A DNA stretch of 46,612 nt from Bdellovibrionales bacterium CG12_big_fil_rev_8_21_14_0_65_38_15 (GCA_002787775.1 PCUW01000032.1:1-46612); one strand, 5' to 3'. Positions 9,582-20,307 are shown, counted from the first letter of the stretch. Translations and numbers: made by a program. Notes: a model not told the origin generated them from the sequence alone.

Positions 9582-12500
9582 ATGAAAGATCTTCTCAACT
9601 TTTTCGACAAGCCAAAAGATCCAATCAGTGTTGAAGCTATTTCTATTAGAATGGCTTCTCCTGACACGATTCGTGAATGGTCATTTGGTGAAGTGAAAAA
9701 GCCAGAAACAATTAACTATCGTACGTTCAAGCCAGAGCGTGATGGTCTTTTCTGTGCAAAAATTTTCGGACCTGTAAAAGACTATGAGTGTATCTGCGGT
9801 AAGTATAAGCGTATGAAACACCGTGGTGTTGTTTGTGAAAAGTGTGGCGTTGAAGTTACACTTTCAAAAGTTCGTCGTGAGCGTTGTGGTCATATTGAGC
9901 TTGCTGCTCCTGTTGCACACATTTGGTTTCTACGTTCTCTTCCATCACGTCTTGGTGCGCTTCTTAGCCTAAGCCTTAAAGATCTTGAAAAAGTTCTTTA
10001 TTATGAATCATTTATCGTTACTGAATCTGCTACTCACGATGTTGATGGTGGACTTCAAATTGGTCAGGTTTTAACTGAGCAACAATATTATGAATTAAAA
10101 GAGCAGGGAGTTGATTTCGACGCCGGTATGGGTGGAGAAATTGTTAAGTCCATGCTTAAGCGTCTTGATATCGATATGGAGAACAAAGTTCTTCGTCGCG
10201 ATCTTCAATCTGCTACAACTGAAATGGCGAGAACAAAAATTGTTAAGCGTCTTAAAGTTGTTGAATCAATCATGAAGTCTGACAACAAGCCAGAATGGTT
10301 CATGATGGAAGTTATTCCGGTTCTTCCACCAGATCTTCGTCCATTAGTTCCACTTGAAGCTGGTCGTTTTGCAACTTCAGATCTTAACGACCTTTACCGT
10401 CGTGTGATCAACAGAAATAACCGTCTTAAGCGCCTAAAAGAGCTTAACGCTCCAGAAATCATCATCAGAAACGAAAAGCGTATGCTTCAAGAAGCTGTTG
10501 ATGCTCTATTTGATAACGGCCGTCGTGGTAAAGTGTTCACTGGTGCTAACAAGCGTCCACTTCGTTCACTTTCAGACATGCTTAAAGGTAAACAAGGTCG
10601 TTTCCGTCAAAACCTACTTGGTAAACGTGTCGACTATTCAGGTCGTTCGGTTATCGTGGTTGGACCAAGCCTTCGTTTACACCAATGTGGTCTTCCAAAG
10701 CTTATGGCCTTGGAACTTTTCAAGCCGTTCATCTACAACAAACTTATTGAAAAAGGTCACTGTACAACCATCAAAGTTGCTAAAAAGATGGTTGATCAAC
10801 AGAAACAAGAAGTTTGGGATATTCTTGAAGAAGTTGTTAAAGAGCACCCAGTGCTTCTTAACCGCGCACCAACTCTACACAGACTTGGTATTCAAGGGTT
10901 CGAGCCTATTCTTATTGAAGGTAAAGCGATCCAGCTTCACCCTCTAGTTTGTACTGCCTTTAACGCCGACTTTGACGGTGACCAAATGGCAGTCCACGTT
11001 CCTCTTTCAATTGAAGCACAAGTTGAATGTCGTATTCTTGCAATGTCGACAAACAACATCCTTTCTCCAAAAGATGGAACACCAATTATCGTTCCTTCTC
11101 AGGACATCGTGCTTGGACTTTATTATATGTCACGTAAGCGTCCATTCGCTCGTGGTTATGGCAAAGTCTTCTCTTCGAAAGAAGAAGCTCAATTTGCTTA
11201 TCACTCAGGCAACCTACACCTTCAGTCTCCAGTCAAAGTCCGTATTAATAACGTGATTTATGACACAACTGTTGGTCGTACTTTCGTTTATGACGTAATT
11301 CCTGAGTGTTTAAAGTTCGATGACATCAACAAGGTTCTAGATAAGAAATCAATTGGTAAACTAATTGATCTTGCTTACCGTGTTGGTTCTGAAAAAGACA
11401 CAGTTCTACTTGCTGACGCTCTTATGAGCCTTGGTTATGAGTATGCAACAAAAGCCGGTATTTCTATTAACGTAAACGACATGACAATTCCTGAAGAGAA
11501 ACCAAAAATCTTAGGTGTTGCTTATGCTGAAGTTGATAAGATTACTGAAGAGTACAACGAAGGTTCGATCACAAACGGCGAAAGATATAACAAGATCATC
11601 GACGTTTGGGCCCAAACAAATGAAAAGCTAACGAAAGTTATGCTTGAACGTATTTCACAAGATGAATTCACCAATGAAAAAGGTGAAAAAGAAGTAGCTC
11701 CATCATTTAACTCAGTATTTATGATGGCCGATTCTGGTGCCCGTGGTTCGACGGCTCAGATGAGACAGCTAGCTGGTATGCGTGGTCTTATGGCCAAGCC
11801 ATCTGGTGAAATTATTGAAACACCGATTACTTCTAACTTCCGTGAAGGTCTAACGGTTCTTCAATACTTCTCTTCAACTCACGGTGCTCGTAAAGGTCTT
11901 GCCGATACAGCTCTTAAAACAGCTAACTCTGGTTACCTCACTCGTCGTCTTGTTGACGTGGCTCAAGATGGTATCATCCGCTCTGAAGATTGCGGTGCTA
12001 CTGACGGAATCACAATCACTTCAAGAATTGAAAGTGGTGAAGTTGTTGAAGATGCAGCTGAACGTACAATGGGTCGTGTAACTGCTCAGGCGGTAACAGG
12101 TTCAGACGGTCAGGAAATCTTTGCTCGTAACCACCTGTTAATGGAAAAAGATTTAGAAGTTCTACGTGAGCACGAAGTCGACCAAATTAAGGTTCGCTCA
12201 GTTCTTACTTGTAAAGAGCGTTATGGATTCTGTGCTGCTTGTTTTGGTCGTGACCTTGCTCGCGGTAAAATGGTTTCTATCGGTGAAACTGTCGGTGTTA
12301 TCGCTGCTCAGTCAATCGGTGAGCCAGGTACTCAGCTTACAATGCGTACGTTCCACGTTGGTGGTACTGCAACAGCTGGTGCTCAAGTTAATAAAACAGA
12401 AGTTCGTACTGCTGGTACGATCGCTTTTGATAACGTTAAAGCTGCTGCAACTCCAGATGGCGGCGTTATCATTATGAATAAAACAGGTAACATCATCATT

Positions 12501-13703
12501 AAGAATGCTCTTGGTGATGAAAAAGAACGTTACCCTGCAGTTTACGGCGCGCGCATATTCTTCAAAGAAGGACAAGAAGTTAACGTCGGTGACAGAATTC
12601 TTGAATGGGACCCGTTTGCGATTCCACTTATTTCTGAAGTTGCAGGTTTTGCTAAGCTTGAAGATATCAGAGCTGGTATTACTGTTACTGAAGCGGTTGA
12701 TCCTGTTACAGGTCTTACGACTAAAACAGTTCTAGAGCACAAAGATCCAGCACTACAACCACGTGTTGCTATCGTTGATGCTTCTGGAAATCCAATTCTT
12801 GTTCCAGGAACTAAACGTTACGCTGTTTATCGCCTACAAGTTGGAGCAACTCTTGTTGTTTCTGAAGGTGATGAAGTTGGTGTTGGTTCTATTATTTCTA
12901 AAGTTGCTCGTGAAGCTGCTAAAACAAAAGACATCACCGGTGGTCTTCCACGTGTTGCTGAACTTTTTGAAGCACGTAAACCAAGTAACTCAGCTCAGAT
13001 TGCTGATATCTCAGGTACGATTGAATTTGGTCCAGAACTTCGCGGTTCTCGTCGAATCATCATTCGTCCAGAAGATGGCACTGATCCTGTTACTTACACA
13101 GTACCAAAAGGTCGCTACGTTATCGTTAACGAAGGTGACTATATCCGTGCCGGTGAGCCAATCATGGACGGAGCTTCAAACCCACATGACATTTTACGTG
13201 TTATGGGTATTAAAGCTCTTGCTCGTTACATTGTTGACGAGATCCAAGAAGTTTACCGTCTTCAAGGTGTTAAAATCGATGACAAGCACATTGAAGTTAT
13301 CGTTTCACAAATGCTTAAGAAGAAAGAAATCAACCAAGTTGGTGACTCGACTCTTGTGGCAGGCGATCAGTTAACTAAAGGCGAACTCGCTGAAATTAAC
13401 GACGCCCTTGAAGCTCAAGGATTAGAAAAAGCTGATGGCCGCCCATTACTACTAGGGATTACAAAAGCCTCATTGACGACAGATTCATTTATTTCTGCCG
13501 CATCGTTCCAGGAAACTACTAAAGTGCTAACTCAAGCATCTTTAGAAGGTAAGAAGGACATGCTTCGTGGTCTTAAAGAAAACGTCATCATGGGTCGCCT
13601 AATTCCAGCTGGTTCTGGTATTTCTCGCTACCGCGACTTCGACGCTGTTGTTGAAGGAAGCGAAGAGACCCACAGTAAAGAAGAAGCTACGCTTACGTTT
13701 TAA
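9582..13703 (+). CDS. rpoC: RNA polymerase beta' subunit
   Basis: A 1373-residue protein with all hallmark sites. The N-terminal zinc ribbon cysteines are C70, C72, C85 and C88, the same numbers as in E. coli. The catalytic loop [16 protein letters not shown] has its Mg-binding aspartates at 463, 465 and 467. A second zinc site lies around residues 810-895 (EDCGATDG, then [17 protein letters not shown]). The bridge-helix region reads [21 protein letters not shown]. The C-terminal third contains the lineage insert region and the terminal DPFAIPLI...[12 protein letters not shown] segment. The start follows a GTGAGG purine motif. It assembles with RpoB and RpoA encoded in the same cluster. Confidence 0.99.
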   Translation: MKDLLNFFDKPKDPISVEAISIRMASPDTIREWSFGEVKKPETINYRTFKPERDGLFCAKIFGPVKDYECICGKYKRMKHRGVVCEKCGVEVTLSKVRRERCGHIELAAPVAHIWFLRSLPSRLGALLSLSLKDLEKVLYYESFIVTESATHDVDGGLQIGQVLTEQQYYELKEQGVDFDAGMGGEIVKSMLKRLDIDMENKVLRRDLQSATTEMARTKIVKRLKVVESIMKSDNKPEWFMMEVIPVLPPDLRPLVPLEAGRFATSDLNDLYRRVINRNNRLKRLKELNAPEIIIRNEKRMLQEAVDALFDNGRRGKVFTGANKRPLRSLSDMLKGKQGRFRQNLLGKRVDYSGRSVIVVGPSLRLHQCGLPKLMALELFKPFIYNKLIEKGHCTTIKVAKKMVDQQKQEVWDILEEVVKEHPVLLNRAPTLHRLGIQGFEPILIEGKAIQLHPLVCTAFNADFDGDQMAVHVPLSIEAQVECRILAMSTNNILSPKDGTPIIVPSQDIVLGLYYMSRKRPFARGYGKVFSSKEEAQFAYHSGNLHLQSPVKVRINNVIYDTTVGRTFVYDVIPECLKFDDINKVLDKKSIGKLIDLAYRVGSEKDTVLLADALMSLGYEYATKAGISINVNDMTIPEEKPKILGVAYAEVDKITEEYNEGSITNGERYNKIIDVWAQTNEKLTKVMLERISQDEFTNEKGEKEVAPSFNSVFMMADSGARGSTAQMRQLAGMRGLMAKPSGEIIETPITSNFREGLTVLQYFSSTHGARKGLADTALKTANSGYLTRRLVDVAQDGIIRSEDCGATDGITITSRIESGEVVEDAAERTMGRVTAQAVTGSDGQEIFARNHLLMEKDLEVLREHEVDQIKVRSVLTCKERYGFCAACFGRDLARGKMVSIGETVGVIAAQSIGEPGTQLTMRTFHVGGTATAGAQVNKTEVRTAGTIAFDNVKAAATPDGGVIIMNKTGNIIIKNALGDEKERYPAVYGARIFFKEGQEVNVGDRILEWDPFAIPLISEVAGFAKLEDIRAGITVTEAVDPVTGLTTKTVLEHKDPALQPRVAIVDASGNPILVPGTKRYAVYRLQVGATLVVSEGDEVGVGSIISKVAREAAKTKDITGGLPRVAELFEARKPSNSAQIADISGTIEFGPELRGSRRIIIRPEDGTDPVTYTVPKGRYVIVNEGDYIRAGEPIMDGASNPHDILRVMGIKALARYIVDEIQEVYRLQGVKIDDKHIEVIVSQMLKKKEINQVGDSTLVAGDQLTKGELAEINDALEAQGLEKADGRPLLLGITKASLTTDSFISAASFQETTKVLTQASLEGKKDMLRGLKENVIMGRLIPAGSGISRYRDFDAVVEGSEETHSKEEATLTF

Positions 13704-13719
13704 TGAAATAGAGGCTTGT

Positions 13720-13755
13720 CCTAGCTAGTGTGTCGTGTTACATACGCTAGCTAGG
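13720..13755 (+). promoter_or_regulatory. CTAG-rich hairpin between rpoC and rpsL
   Basis: CCTAGCTAG (13720-13728) and CTAGCTAGG (13747-13755) are perfect 9-base complements. The stem can extend about 5 more pairs with two G-U pairs around an 8-nt loop. No U-tract follows, so it does not look like a terminator. It may be a processing site or a leader structure of the rpsL-rpsG mRNA. Confidence 0.6.
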
Positions 13756-13812
13756 TGAGACTCAAATGTTAATTAGAGTTCCCGTTCAGGCTGTTTAGAA
13801 GGAGCATTCGTC

Positions 13813-14187
13813 ATGCCTACAATTAACCAGTTGATTCGCAAAGGCAGAATCGACAAAGTCGATAAAACTAAATCTCCGGCGCTTAAGGCTTGTCCTCAAC
13901 GTCGTGGTGTTTGTACTCGTGTTTACACGACAACACCTAAAAAACCTAACTCGGCCATGCGTAAAGTATGTCGTGTTAAGTTAACTAGTGGTTTCGAAGT
14001 AACTTCGTACATTGGTGGAGAAGGTCACAACTTGCAAGAACACTCGATCGTATTGATTCGTGGTGGTCGTGTAAAAGATCTTCCAGGTGTTCGTTATCAT
14101 ACTATCCGTGGTGCACTTGATGCCACTGGTGTTGATAAGCGTGGACAACGTCGTTCTAAGTACGGCGCAAAACGCCCTAAGAAATAG
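13813..14187 (+). CDS. rpsL: 30S ribosomal protein S12
   Basis: A 124-residue protein of usual length. The decoding-centre loop [20 protein letters not shown] is intact, with both lysines, as is the second loop [18 protein letters not shown]; these are the wild-type, streptomycin-sensitive residues. S12 monitors codon-anticodon pairing at the 30S A site. AGAAGGAG lies ~9 nt before the ATG. It is the first gene of the str group, 109 bases after rpoC. Confidence 0.98.
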   Translation: MPTINQLIRKGRIDKVDKTKSPALKACPQRRGVCTRVYTTTPKKPNSAMRKVCRVKLTSGFEVTSYIGGEGHNLQEHSIVLIRGGRVKDLPGVRYHTIRGALDATGVDKRGQRRSKYGAKRPKK

Positions 14188-14209
14188 TAAGTAGTTTTTT
14201 TAAAAACCA

Positions 14210-14240
14210 CTCTCGTGAATCGGCTTGTTATTTACGAGAG
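14210..14240 (+). promoter_or_regulatory. rpsL-rpsG intercistronic hairpin (S7-site candidate)
   Basis: CTCTCGTGAA (14210-14219) pairs with TTTACGAGAG (14231-14240), one pair being G-U, around an 11-nt loop. It has no U-tract. In E. coli, S7 binds the ~100-nt rpsL-rpsG intercistronic RNA to repress its own synthesis; this 85-nt gap has the same place and size, but binding here is an inference. Confidence 0.45.
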
Positions 14241-14272
14241 AGTAATTCCTATGGAATGAAGAGGAGAATTTT

Positions 14273-14743
14273 ATGAGCCGTAAGCATCGCGCCCCCGTTA
14301 GAGAAGTCCTTCCTGATCCACGTTATCAAGACGTTGTTGTAACTAAGTTCGTCAACGCTCTTATGTTCGGTGGAAAAAAAGCAACTGCAGAAAGAATTTT
14401 CTACGATTGTTTTTCACAAATCGAAAAGAAAACTGGTGAAGAGCCTCTAAAACTTTTCAAAAAAGCATTAAGCAACGTTAAGCCAGCTGTTGAAGTTAAG
14501 TCTCGCCGTATCGGTGGTGCTACTTACCAAATTCCAGTTGAAGTACGTCCAGCTCGTCGTCAGTCACTAGCTATTCGTTGGTTACGTGACAACGCTAAAA
14601 ACCGTAACGGTAAAACGATGATGGATAAGCTTGCAGACGAGATGATCGATGCAGCTAACAATCGTGGTGGAGCTGTTAAGAAACGTGAAGACGTTTACAA
14701 AATGGCTGAAGCAAACAAAGCGTTTGCTCACCTTAAGTGGTAA
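14273..14743 (+). CDS. rpsG: 30S ribosomal protein S7
   Basis: A 156-residue protein, standard length. It opens [20 protein letters not shown], and the core shows [20 protein letters not shown] and a C-terminal [18 protein letters not shown]7 nucleates assembly of the 30S head and lines the E site. AGAGGAG precedes the ATG by ~7 nt. The preceding hairpin may serve autoregulation. A strong terminator follows before fusA. Confidence 0.98.
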   Translation: MSRKHRAPVREVLPDPRYQDVVVTKFVNALMFGGKKATAERIFYDCFSQIEKKTGEEPLKLFKKALSNVKPAVEVKSRRIGGATYQIPVEVRPARRQSLAIRWLRDNAKNRNGKTMMDKLADEMIDAANNRGGAVKKREDVYKMAEANKAFAHLKW

Positions 14744-14774
14744 TTTCCGCTTAGAAAGCTTCAAAAATTGTATC

Positions 14775-14813
14775 AAACCTCTTAAAGTGGAGAACGCTTT
14801 AAGAGGTTTTTTT
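14775..14813 (+). terminator. strong intrinsic terminator between rpsG and fusA
   Basis: AAACCTCTTAAAG (14775-14787) and CTTTAAGAGGTTT (14797-14809) make a perfect 13-bp stem with a 9-nt loop, and the T-run covers 14807-14813. Only 22 bases separate the T-run from the fusA start codon, which leaves no room for a promoter after it. The site therefore probably acts as a partial terminator or attenuator controlling fusA. Confidence 0.85.
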
Positions 14814-14835
14814 AGTTTTAGGTTAAGGATAATCC

Positions 14836-16923
14836 ATGGCTACCAATTCAGATTTATCGATCGTTAGAAATATTGGGATTATGGCCCATATCGATGCAGG
14901 TAAAACCACAACCACCGAGAGAATTCTTTACTACACTGGAAAGAATCATAAGATCGGTGAAGTTCACGATGGTGCCGCTACCATGGACTGGATGATCCAA
15001 GAGCAGGAACGTGGGATCACGATTACTTCTGCTGCCACAACATGTACGTGGAAAAAATCTATTATTAATATTATCGATACTCCTGGTCACGTTGATTTCA
15101 CGATCGAAGTTGAAAGATCTCTTCGCGTGCTTGATGGTGCCGTTGGTGTTTTTGATGCTGTCTCTGGTGTTGAACCTCAATCAGAAACTGTTTGGGGACA
15201 AGCTGATAAATATAAAGTTCCACGTATCGCCTTCGTTAATAAAATGGACCGTGTTGGAGCAGACTTTCATAATTGTATTAAAGAAATTCGTGAGCGCTTG
15301 GCCAAAAAAGCTTCAGCGATTCACCTTCCGATCGGAAGCGAAGATACTTTTAAGGGCATCGTTGATGTTATTCGTTTAAAAGCACTTTATTTTAAAGAAG
15401 ATGATCTAGGCTCAACGGTTACCGAGGAAGAGCTCGATGAAGATCTCTTAGAAGAAGCCAAGATTGCTCGCGATGAACTTGTTGAACATCTTTGTGACTA
15501 CGACGACGCTTTAGCTGAAGAATATCTTGGTGGAGCTGAGATCAGCACCGAAGTCGTAAATAAAGCTTTAAGAACTGCCGTTATTGATCATAATTTTATT
15601 CCAGTTCTTTGTGGATCAGCTTTTAAAAATAAAGGCATTCAGCCGCTTCTAGACGCTGTTGTAGCTTACCTTCCTTCACCAATTGATCGCGGTGAAATCA
15701 AAGGTCACAACGTTAAAGAATTTGAAAAAGAAGAAATTAGAAAACCAGAAATTCAAGATGCCTTTTCAGCACTTGCTTTTAAAATTGCCAGAGATCCCTT
15801 TGTTGGCAGTATTACTTATATTCGTATTTATTCAGGTGAGCTTAAGTCTGGTGGAACGATTTATAACCCACTTAAGAAAAAACGCGAGAGAATCACAAAA
15901 ATTCTTCAGATGCATGCTGATAAGAGAACTGAGCTTGAAACGGCCCAGGCGGGCGATATTGTGGCCGTATCAGGTCTTAAAGATACGACTACTGGTGAAA
16001 CACTTTGTGCTGAAAATAAACAAATTATTTACGACCTTATGGATTTTCCAGAGTCGGTCATTTCAATCGCGATTGAGCCTAAGACAACTGCAGATGAAAA
16101 AAAATTGTTAGATAGTTTAGGACAGCTTAAGCTTGAAGACCCATCGTTCACTTTCTCTGGTAACAAAGAAACCGGACAACTTTTAATTTACGGCATGGGA
16201 GAGTTGCACCTCGACATCATCGCCGATCGTTTAAAAAGAGAGTTCAATGTTGGCATTCGTGTGGGTAAACCACAAGTTTCCTACAGAGAAAGTATTGAAG
16301 GAGCTGGCACTGGAGCATCTGAATTTAACCGCGAACAAGGCGGTAAAATGCAGTACGGCCAGGCTACGATTAAGGTTGAAAAAACCGATAATCCAAATGG
16401 CGTTACTTTTGATACAACAATCAATAAGAGAGAATTTCCAAAAGAAATCCTTGAAGCGATTGAAAAAAGTATTCATGATTCTGCCCCTGGTGGAGCCATG
16501 GCCGGTTATCCGTTTATTAATATTAAAGCCACACTCACAGGAGCTCACTATAACGAACTTGAAGCCTCAGAAGTGGCTTACGCCATTGCGGCTTCACAAG
16601 CCTTTAGAGAAGCTTGTAAAAAAGCGACTGTGAGACTGCTAGAACCTGTGATGCGTTTAGAAGTTGTAACCCCTATAGATTATACAGGGGACGTAATAGC
16701 CGATATCAATATGAAGCGTGGAAAGATACTTTCCATGGGAAGCAAACAAAACAAAGAACAATTGATTGCAGAAGTGCCTTTGGCCGAAATGTTCGGCTAT
16801 AGCACTGATTTGCGATCAAAGACGCAGGGCAGAGCTAGTTTTACCATGACATTCCTTAAGTATGAGGAAATGGGTATGGATTTAGCTAAATCTGTGTTGG
16901 AAGCGAAAGGTATTTTTATTTAG
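14836..16923 (+). CDS. fusA: Elongation factor G
   Basis: A 695-residue translational GTPase that drives ribosome translocation and, with RRF, recycling. The G domain shows [14 protein letters not shown] (G1, ~17-30), the switch region [21 protein letters not shown] (G3) and NKMD (G4). Domains II-V follow, ending with a typical EF-G domain V ([27 protein letters not shown]). AAGGA lies 7 nt before the ATG. No tuf gene follows, unlike most str operons; the next gene is rpsJ. Some bacteria have a second EF-G; nothing here marks this as a specialised paralogue. Confidence 0.97.
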   Translation: MATNSDLSIVRNIGIMAHIDAGKTTTTERILYYTGKNHKIGEVHDGAATMDWMIQEQERGITITSAATTCTWKKSIINIIDTPGHVDFTIEVERSLRVLDGAVGVFDAVSGVEPQSETVWGQADKYKVPRIAFVNKMDRVGADFHNCIKEIRERLAKKASAIHLPIGSEDTFKGIVDVIRLKALYFKEDDLGSTVTEEELDEDLLEEAKIARDELVEHLCDYDDALAEEYLGGAEISTEVVNKALRTAVIDHNFIPVLCGSAFKNKGIQPLLDAVVAYLPSPIDRGEIKGHNVKEFEKEEIRKPEIQDAFSALAFKIARDPFVGSITYIRIYSGELKSGGTIYNPLKKKRERITKILQMHADKRTELETAQAGDIVAVSGLKDTTTGETLCAENKQIIYDLMDFPESVISIAIEPKTTADEKKLLDSLGQLKLEDPSFTFSGNKETGQLLIYGMGELHLDIIADRLKREFNVGIRVGKPQVSYRESIEGAGTGASEFNREQGGKMQYGQATIKVEKTDNPNGVTFDTTINKREFPKEILEAIEKSIHDSAPGGAMAGYPFINIKATLTGAHYNELEASEVAYAIAASQAFREACKKATVRLLEPVMRLEVVTPIDYTGDVIADINMKRGKILSMGSKQNKEQLIAEVPLAEMFGYSTDLRSKTQGRASFTMTFLKYEEMGMDLAKSVLEAKGIFI

Positions 16924-16977
16924 TTGAACGTTTTTGAAAGTTTTTTAAGGCCCTGCGAAATTATTTGAAGAAAAAAT

Positions 16978-17006
16978 TTGACATAGGGCCGCACGAACAC
17001 TAAAAA
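16978..17006 (+). promoter_or_regulatory. sigma70-type promoter of the S10 gene cluster
   Basis: A perfect TTGACA (16978-16983) is followed by a 17-nt spacer and TAAAAA (17001-17006, four of six consensus bases). Transcription would start near 17013, giving an rpsJ leader of ~48 nt. GGCCCT (16949-16954) and AGGGCC (16985-16990) flank and overlap the -35 as an inverted repeat with a 30-nt spacer, which may be chance or a regulatory site. Confidence 0.7.
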
Positions 17007-17060
17007 CTCGTTTCAATTCGAATTTGAAGTAATAGCAAAAAGCTAATTGAGGTCTTTTAC

Positions 17061-17369
17061 ATGAAAGCGATGAGACTACGAATTAAACTACGTGCGTATG
17101 ATCACAAACTATTGGACAGCTCTGTTACTGAGATTGTTCAAACTGCGCGCGAAACTGGTGCTCGAGTAGCTGGTCCTATTCCACTACCAACTGAGATTAA
17201 CAAGTTTACAGTGTTGCGCTCACCGCACATTGATAAAAAATCTCGCGAGCAATTTGAAATGCGCACACACAAGCGCTTAATTGATATTGTTGATCCAACT
17301 CAACAGACAATCGATTCTCTTATGAAACTCGATTTATCTGCGGGCGTTGACGTAGAGATTAAGTACTAG
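17061..17369 (+). CDS. rpsJ: 30S ribosomal protein S10 (NusE)
   Basis: A 102-residue protein. [36 protein letters not shown] and [18 protein letters not shown] are canonical. Besides its place in the 30S head, S10 is NusE and couples NusG and NusB to transcription and translation. It starts the S10 gene group behind its own promoter. A 108-base gap to rplC contains at least one further hairpin. Confidence 0.98.
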   Translation: MKAMRLRIKLRAYDHKLLDSSVTEIVQTARETGARVAGPIPLPTEINKFTVLRSPHIDKKSREQFEMRTHKRLIDIVDPTQQTIDSLMKLDLSAGVDVEIKY

Positions 17370-17440
17370 TACAAAGCGTTGATAAAAAAAATGGTAAGTA
17401 GTGAAGTTTAACTGAACTACTAGATATAAAAACCATGTAA

Positions 17441-17465
17441 GCATCCCTAATAGTCGGGGTGATGC
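17441..17465 (+). promoter_or_regulatory. hairpin directly upstream of the rplC Shine-Dalgarno
   Basis: GCATCCC (17441-17447) can pair with GGG (17457-17459) and GATGC (17461-17465) with one bulged T, closing a loop of ~9 nt. The rplC Shine-Dalgarno GTGGAGG begins 2-3 bases later. Its role is not known. L4 regulates the S10 operon in E. coli through a leader upstream of rpsJ, not here. Confidence 0.35.
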
Positions 17466-17477
17466 TGTGGAGGATAG

Positions 17478-18185
17478 ATGGCTGAAGAAAATAAAGCTAC
17501 AGAAACTGCTGCACCTGAAGGTAAAGCAAGTGGAAAAGCAAACGTAGAGTTGAATTCATTCTACGGAATCAAAGCGGGCATGACTCGTATCTTTGATGAA
17601 GCTGGAAATCATGTTCCAGTTACTGTTATCAAACTAATTCCAAACGTTGTTACACAAATTAAAACAATCGACAAAGACGGGTATGAAGCCGCTCAAGTTG
17701 GTTACGGTGAAAAGCGCGAAAAGCTAGTCACTAAGCCAATTAAAGGTCAATTAGCAAAAGCTAAGACTGATAAGCTTCTTACTAAATTTGCTGAAGTTAA
17801 AGTTACTGGTTTAGATGCATCTGCTCTAGGTCAGGAAGTATCAATCGCATCTTTTACAGCTAATACCCCAATAGACGTTACAGGCGTTACTAAAGGTAAA
17901 GGCTTCCAAGGTGTTATTAAGCGCTTTAACTTTTCTGGTGGTCCAGGTTCACACGGTCATACATTCCACCGTGGTACAGGTTCTATCGGTCAGCGCGCGA
18001 CTCCAGGTCGTGTATGGAAAAATAAAAAATTACCAGGCCATATGGGTGATAAAACGCAAACTGTTCAAAACCTTTCAATCGTTGAAGTCAACGCTGATAA
18101 AGGTTACTTATTGATCAAGGGTTCAGTCCCAGGTTCAACGAGCAGCTTCGTACGCATCTCTAAAGCCATTAAAAAGAATAAGTGA
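17478..18185 (+). CDS. rplC: 50S ribosomal protein L3 with N-terminal extension
   Basis: A 235-residue protein, against about 209 in E. coli. The normal L3 fold begins at residue ~27 (FYGIKAGMTRIFDEAGN). The first 26 residues are a polar Ala/Glu/Lys-rich tail that looks disordered. Conserved loop sequences reach the peptidyl-transferase region (GPGSHGHTFHRGTGSIGQ, PGRVWKNKKLPGHMG). GTGGAGG lies 5 nt before the ATG, so the long start is well supported. L3 is an early assembly protein of the 50S subunit. The stop codon lies 11 bases before the rplD start. Confidence 0.97.
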   Translation: MAEENKATETAAPEGKASGKANVELNSFYGIKAGMTRIFDEAGNHVPVTVIKLIPNVVTQIKTIDKDGYEAAQVGYGEKREKLVTKPIKGQLAKAKTDKLLTKFAEVKVTGLDASALGQEVSIASFTANTPIDVTGVTKGKGFQGVIKRFNFSGGPGSHGHTFHRGTGSIGQRATPGRVWKNKKLPGHMGDKTQTVQNLSIVEVNADKGYLLIKGSVPGSTSSFVRISKAIKKNK

Positions 18186-18196
18186 GAGAGGCGAGC

Positions 18197-18814
18197 ATGG
18201 CAGATATAAACGTACTCAATTCAAAATTTGAAGCCTCTGGCAAGCTAAGCACTAATGTGAGCTTAACTGCAGAAGACATCAATGTTCCTGTTGTTCACCA
18301 AGTTGTAAAAGCAATTTTGGCTGGACGTCGTCAAGGAACAGCAAAAACAAAGACTCGTGCTTTTGTTTCTGGTGGTGGTAGAAAGCCATTTAAGCAAAAG
18401 GGAACAGGTAGAGCTCGTCAGGGTTCAACTCGTTCAGGTCTAATGGTTGGCGGTGCTACAGTATTTGGCCCATTACCACGTGACTACACTCAAAAAGTTA
18501 ACAAGAAAGTTGCTATCAAAGCAGTTCAATCAGTACTTGCAGACAAACTACAAGCTGGAAAATTGACTGTTATTGAAAAATTCGATTCTGACGGGAAGAC
18601 AAAAAATATGTTTGCTCTTCTTAACGGAAAAGGATTGTTACCAGCTCTTATCGTAACAAAAGAGAAAGAATCACCAGCTCTTCGTGCTGTTCGTAACCTT
18701 CAATACGGAAAAGGTATGTCGGCTGATGGTTTCAGTGTTTATGAAGCGGTTAAATTCGAAAACCTAGTTATCGAAAAAGCTGCTCTAGAATCTCTATTAG
18801 AGAAGATGGTGTAA
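18197..18814 (+). CDS. rplD: 50S ribosomal protein L4
   Basis: A 205-residue protein. The ATG at 18197 follows the GAGAGAGGCG purine run; an in-frame GTG at 18182 overlaps the end of rplC and is less likely. The exit-tunnel loop is present (VSGGGRKPFKQKGTGRARQG, then GGATVFGPLPRDY). L4 is a 50S assembly protein that in E. coli also represses the S10 operon by attenuation. It ends two bases before the rplW start. Confidence 0.97.
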   Translation: MADINVLNSKFEASGKLSTNVSLTAEDINVPVVHQVVKAILAGRRQGTAKTKTRAFVSGGGRKPFKQKGTGRARQGSTRSGLMVGGATVFGPLPRDYTQKVNKKVAIKAVQSVLADKLQAGKLTVIEKFDSDGKTKNMFALLNGKGLLPALIVTKEKESPALRAVRNLQYGKGMSADGFSVYEAVKFENLVIEKAALESLLEKMV

Positions 18815-18816
18815 TC

Positions 18817-19107
18817 ATGGCTAGTTTAGAAAACGTATTAAAAAAAGCACTAATCACTGAGAAAACCTCAGCTGTTAGTGAGAAGTTTAACCGCTACGGA
18901 TTCATGGTTGATTTGAAGTCAAACAAGAATCAGATTAAAGAAGCCGTAGAAACTTTTTATAACGTCAAAGTTTTAAATGTTAAGACAAGTATTCTTCCAG
19001 GCAAAATTGTTCGTCGTGGAAAAAGCGTGGCTAAAACATCTAAAACGAAAAAAGCCTTCGTTCAATTGAAAGAAGGTCAGAAGATTGAATTCTTCAAGGG
19101 CGTATAA
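18817..19107 (+). CDS. rplW: 50S ribosomal protein L23
   Basis: A 96-residue protein. KALITEKTSAVSEKFNRYGF and the loop around residues 60-75 (LPGKIVRRGKSVAKTSKTKK) match the family. L23 sits at the tunnel exit and docks trigger factor and SRP. It starts two bases after rplD, which points to translational coupling. Confidence 0.96.
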   Translation: MASLENVLKKALITEKTSAVSEKFNRYGFMVDLKSNKNQIKEAVETFYNVKVLNVKTSILPGKIVRRGKSVAKTSKTKKAFVQLKEGQKIEFFKGV

Positions 19108-19161
19108 GAGATAAGTTGAATAAGCCTCCCCGATAAGTAGGCTTGCTGAAAAGGAATGATT

Positions 19162-19986
19162 ATGGGTATCAAAAAATTTAAACCGACTACACCGTCACTT
19201 CGCGAAACAGCGTTGTTGTCTAGTGATGAAATCACTAAGGGTGTAAAAATTAAGAAGTCTCTTCTTAAGAAAATGAGTGAGAAAGCTGGTCGTAACAACA
19301 CTGGTCGTATCACTGTTCGCCACAGAGGCGGCGGAGTTAAGCGTCGTTACCGTTTGATCGATTTCAAACGTAACAAACTTGATATCCCAGCAAAAGTTCA
19401 AGCGATCGTTTACGATCCAAACCGTACTTGTAATATCGCTCAGATCGCTTATGCGGACGGCGAGAAAACTTTTATCCTTGCTCCACTTGGATTGAATGTT
19501 GGTGATACCATCATTTCTTCTGCTGAAGCGGATATCAAAGTAGGTAACTCTAAACTTCTATCTGAAATCCCAGTTGGTACTTTAGTTCACAACGTTGAAT
19601 TAAATCCAGGTGCGGGCGGACAGATGGCTCGTTCAGCTGGCGCTTACGTTCAAGTTATGGCGAAAGAAGGACAAGATATTCTTCTTCGTATGCCATCAGG
19701 CGAACTAAGAAAAGTTAAGCAAGAGTGCCGCGCTACAATTGGTCAGGTTGGTAATCTTGATCACGAAAAAGTTGTTATTGGTAAAGCTGGTCGTAACCGC
19801 AAGTTAGGTATTCGTCCAACTGTTCGTGGTGTTGTTATGAACCCGGTTGATCACCCACATGGTGGTGGTGAAGGTCGTACTTCTGGTGGTCGTCACCCAG
19901 TAACTCCTTGGGGTCAACCAACTCGTGGTTACAAAACTCGCAAGAACAAGCGTACTAATAAATTTATTGTTAAGAGAAGAAAGTAA
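19162..19986 (+). CDS. rplB: 50S ribosomal protein L2
   Basis: A 274-residue protein. ATG 19162 is chosen over in-frame ATG 19156 because AAGGA at 19151-19155 is spaced 6 nt from it. [20 protein letters not shown] is a normal L2 start, and the functionally essential C-terminal loop [18 protein letters not shown] is intact. L2 is needed for subunit joining and peptidyl transfer. The 54-base gap before it contains AAGCCT/AGGCTT, a possible small hairpin. Confidence 0.98.
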   Translation: MGIKKFKPTTPSLRETALLSSDEITKGVKIKKSLLKKMSEKAGRNNTGRITVRHRGGGVKRRYRLIDFKRNKLDIPAKVQAIVYDPNRTCNIAQIAYADGEKTFILAPLGLNVGDTIISSAEADIKVGNSKLLSEIPVGTLVHNVELNPGAGGQMARSAGAYVQVMAKEGQDILLRMPSGELRKVKQECRATIGQVGNLDHEKVVIGKAGRNRKLGIRPTVRGVVMNPVDHPHGGGEGRTSGGRHPVTPWGQPTRGYKTRKNKRTNKFIVKRRK

Positions 19987-20014
19987 AGCGCATTAAATAG
20001 CGCTGGAGGCAGAT

Positions 20015-20296
20015 ATGGCTCGTTCGTTAAAAAAAGGTCCGTTTTTAGATGAATCAGTACTCAAGAAAGCAATTGCTGCTCAAGAGGAAGGATCTAAAGG
20101 CAACAAAGTGATTAAAACATGGTCACGTCGTTCAACAATCATTCCTGATTTTGTTGGATTGACCTTCGCTGTTCATAACGGCAAAAAGTTTATTCCAGTT
20201 TATGTGACTGACCAAATGATTGGACACAAGCTTGGTGAATTCGCTCTGACTCGTACCTACAGTGGTCACGGTGCAGACAAGAAAGGCAAGAAGTAA
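20015..20296 (+). CDS. rpsS: 30S ribosomal protein S19
   Basis: A 93-residue protein. [18 protein letters not shown], the central [20 protein letters not shown] and [15 protein letters not shown] are diagnostic. S19 binds S13 and 16S rRNA in the 30S head near the A-site tRNA. CTGGAGG lies ~7 nt upstream of the ATG. rplV follows after 11 bases. Confidence 0.98.
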   Translation: MARSLKKGPFLDESVLKKAIAAQEEGSKGNKVIKTWSRRSTIIPDFVGLTFAVHNGKKFIPVYVTDQMIGHKLGEFALTRTYSGHGADKKGKK

Positions 20297-20307
20297 GGGG
20301 TAATGAG

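Noticed and set aside
12763..13374. 203-codon open frame in another phase inside rpoC
   Set aside because: It lies fully within rpoC, is Leu/Val-rich nonsense typical of a shifted reading of a biased gene, and has no ribosome site of its own.
16924..17060. Remnant of a tuf gene after fusA
   Set aside because: The 137 bases contain a promoter-like sequence and no trace of EF-Tu coding sequence.
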